A stretch of 13,430 bases of DNA from the NCBI GenBank assembly GCA_964400655.1, contig CAYNVN010000068.1, forward strand, positions 1 to 13,430, in the 5' to 3' direction. The position numbers and the translations under genes are program-made. Under the pieces are notes generated by a model that did not search any database, was not told the DNA's origin, and saw only the letters and a list, made by a program, of their open reading frames with translations. Of the stretch, positions 13,403-13,430 are shown piece after piece (within the stretch, counting starts at the first letter, position 1; every line of letters starts with the position of its first letter). This stretch comes from B16-G9 sp964400655 (GTDB lineage: Bacteria > Bacteroidota > Bacteroidia > Bacteroidales > F082).

Positions 13403-13430
13403 AATTTATGATTTCAAATTTTTGATTTAT
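13403..13430 (+). repeat. 7-bp tandem array, cut by the window end
   Basis: Four heptamers are visible: AATTTAT, GATTTCA, AATTTTT, GATTTAT. The last three are identical, in order, to 252-272. The array probably continues past the window. Confidence 0.7.

Larger units (their letters stand above)
12963..13430. other. Gene-free right edge filled with repeats
   Basis: No credible coding sequence. The stretch holds an 8-bp tandem array (13003-13136), a short GGGTGCC repeat (13147-13167), a second copy of the composite element (13196-13334) with its tail (13334-13402), and a 7-bp array running off the window (13403-13430). No terminator with a T run is evident after the prenyl synthase gene. Confidence 0.8.

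Overview
The window looks like a chromosomal segment of a Bacteroidota bacterium, probably of the Bacteroidales/Marinilabiliales type. The protein families fit this assignment: the DnaG sequence style, an IorA without a ferredoxin tail, an AcpH-like DUF479 protein, and paired B12-binding radical SAM proteins. AT-rich leaders without clear Shine-Dalgarno sequences fit too, as do exact TAnnTTTG boxes (the Bacteroidota -7 promoter element) upstream of several genes. There is no rRNA, tRNA, CRISPR array, transposase or integrase gene.

Layout. Positions 1-571 hold no credible gene, only a cluster of short intergenic repeats running almost to the dnaG stop codon. Leftward genes follow: dnaG (572-2506), an M23-type lipoprotein (2592-3824), a clear hairpin terminator (3886-3920), then iorB and iorA (3944-6184). 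The rightward gene acpH (6322-6903) diverges from iorA. Two adjacent leftward genes (6913-8322 and 8326-9711) encode paralogous B12-binding radical SAM proteins. Across a 227-bp AT-rich gap, a rightward operon starts: an acyl carrier protein with a long charged tail (9939-10349), a membrane-anchored family 2 glycosyltransferase (10351-11277) and a GNAT-like protein (11267-11953). A polyprenyl diphosphate synthase gene with its own promoter box follows (11988-12962). Positions 12963-13430 hold no gene but carry an 8-bp tandem array, a second copy of the left-edge composite repeat in the same orientation, and a 7-bp tandem array cut by the window end.

How the genes work together. dnaG, the M23-type protein, iorAB, acpH and the prenyl synthase look like ordinary chromosomal genes. 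The most system-like part is 6913-11953. There, two radical SAM/B12 enzymes diverge from a tightly coupled ACP-glycosyltransferase-GNAT operon. The GNAT lacks a recognisable acetyl-CoA phosphate-binding loop. My hypothesis, which is inference only, is a small lipid or glycan modification pathway that uses an acyl group carried on the dedicated ACP. The second notable theme is the composite repeat family at both window ends. Its internal hairpin is kept although the stem sequence differs between copies, which suggests selection or mobilisation at the level of structure.
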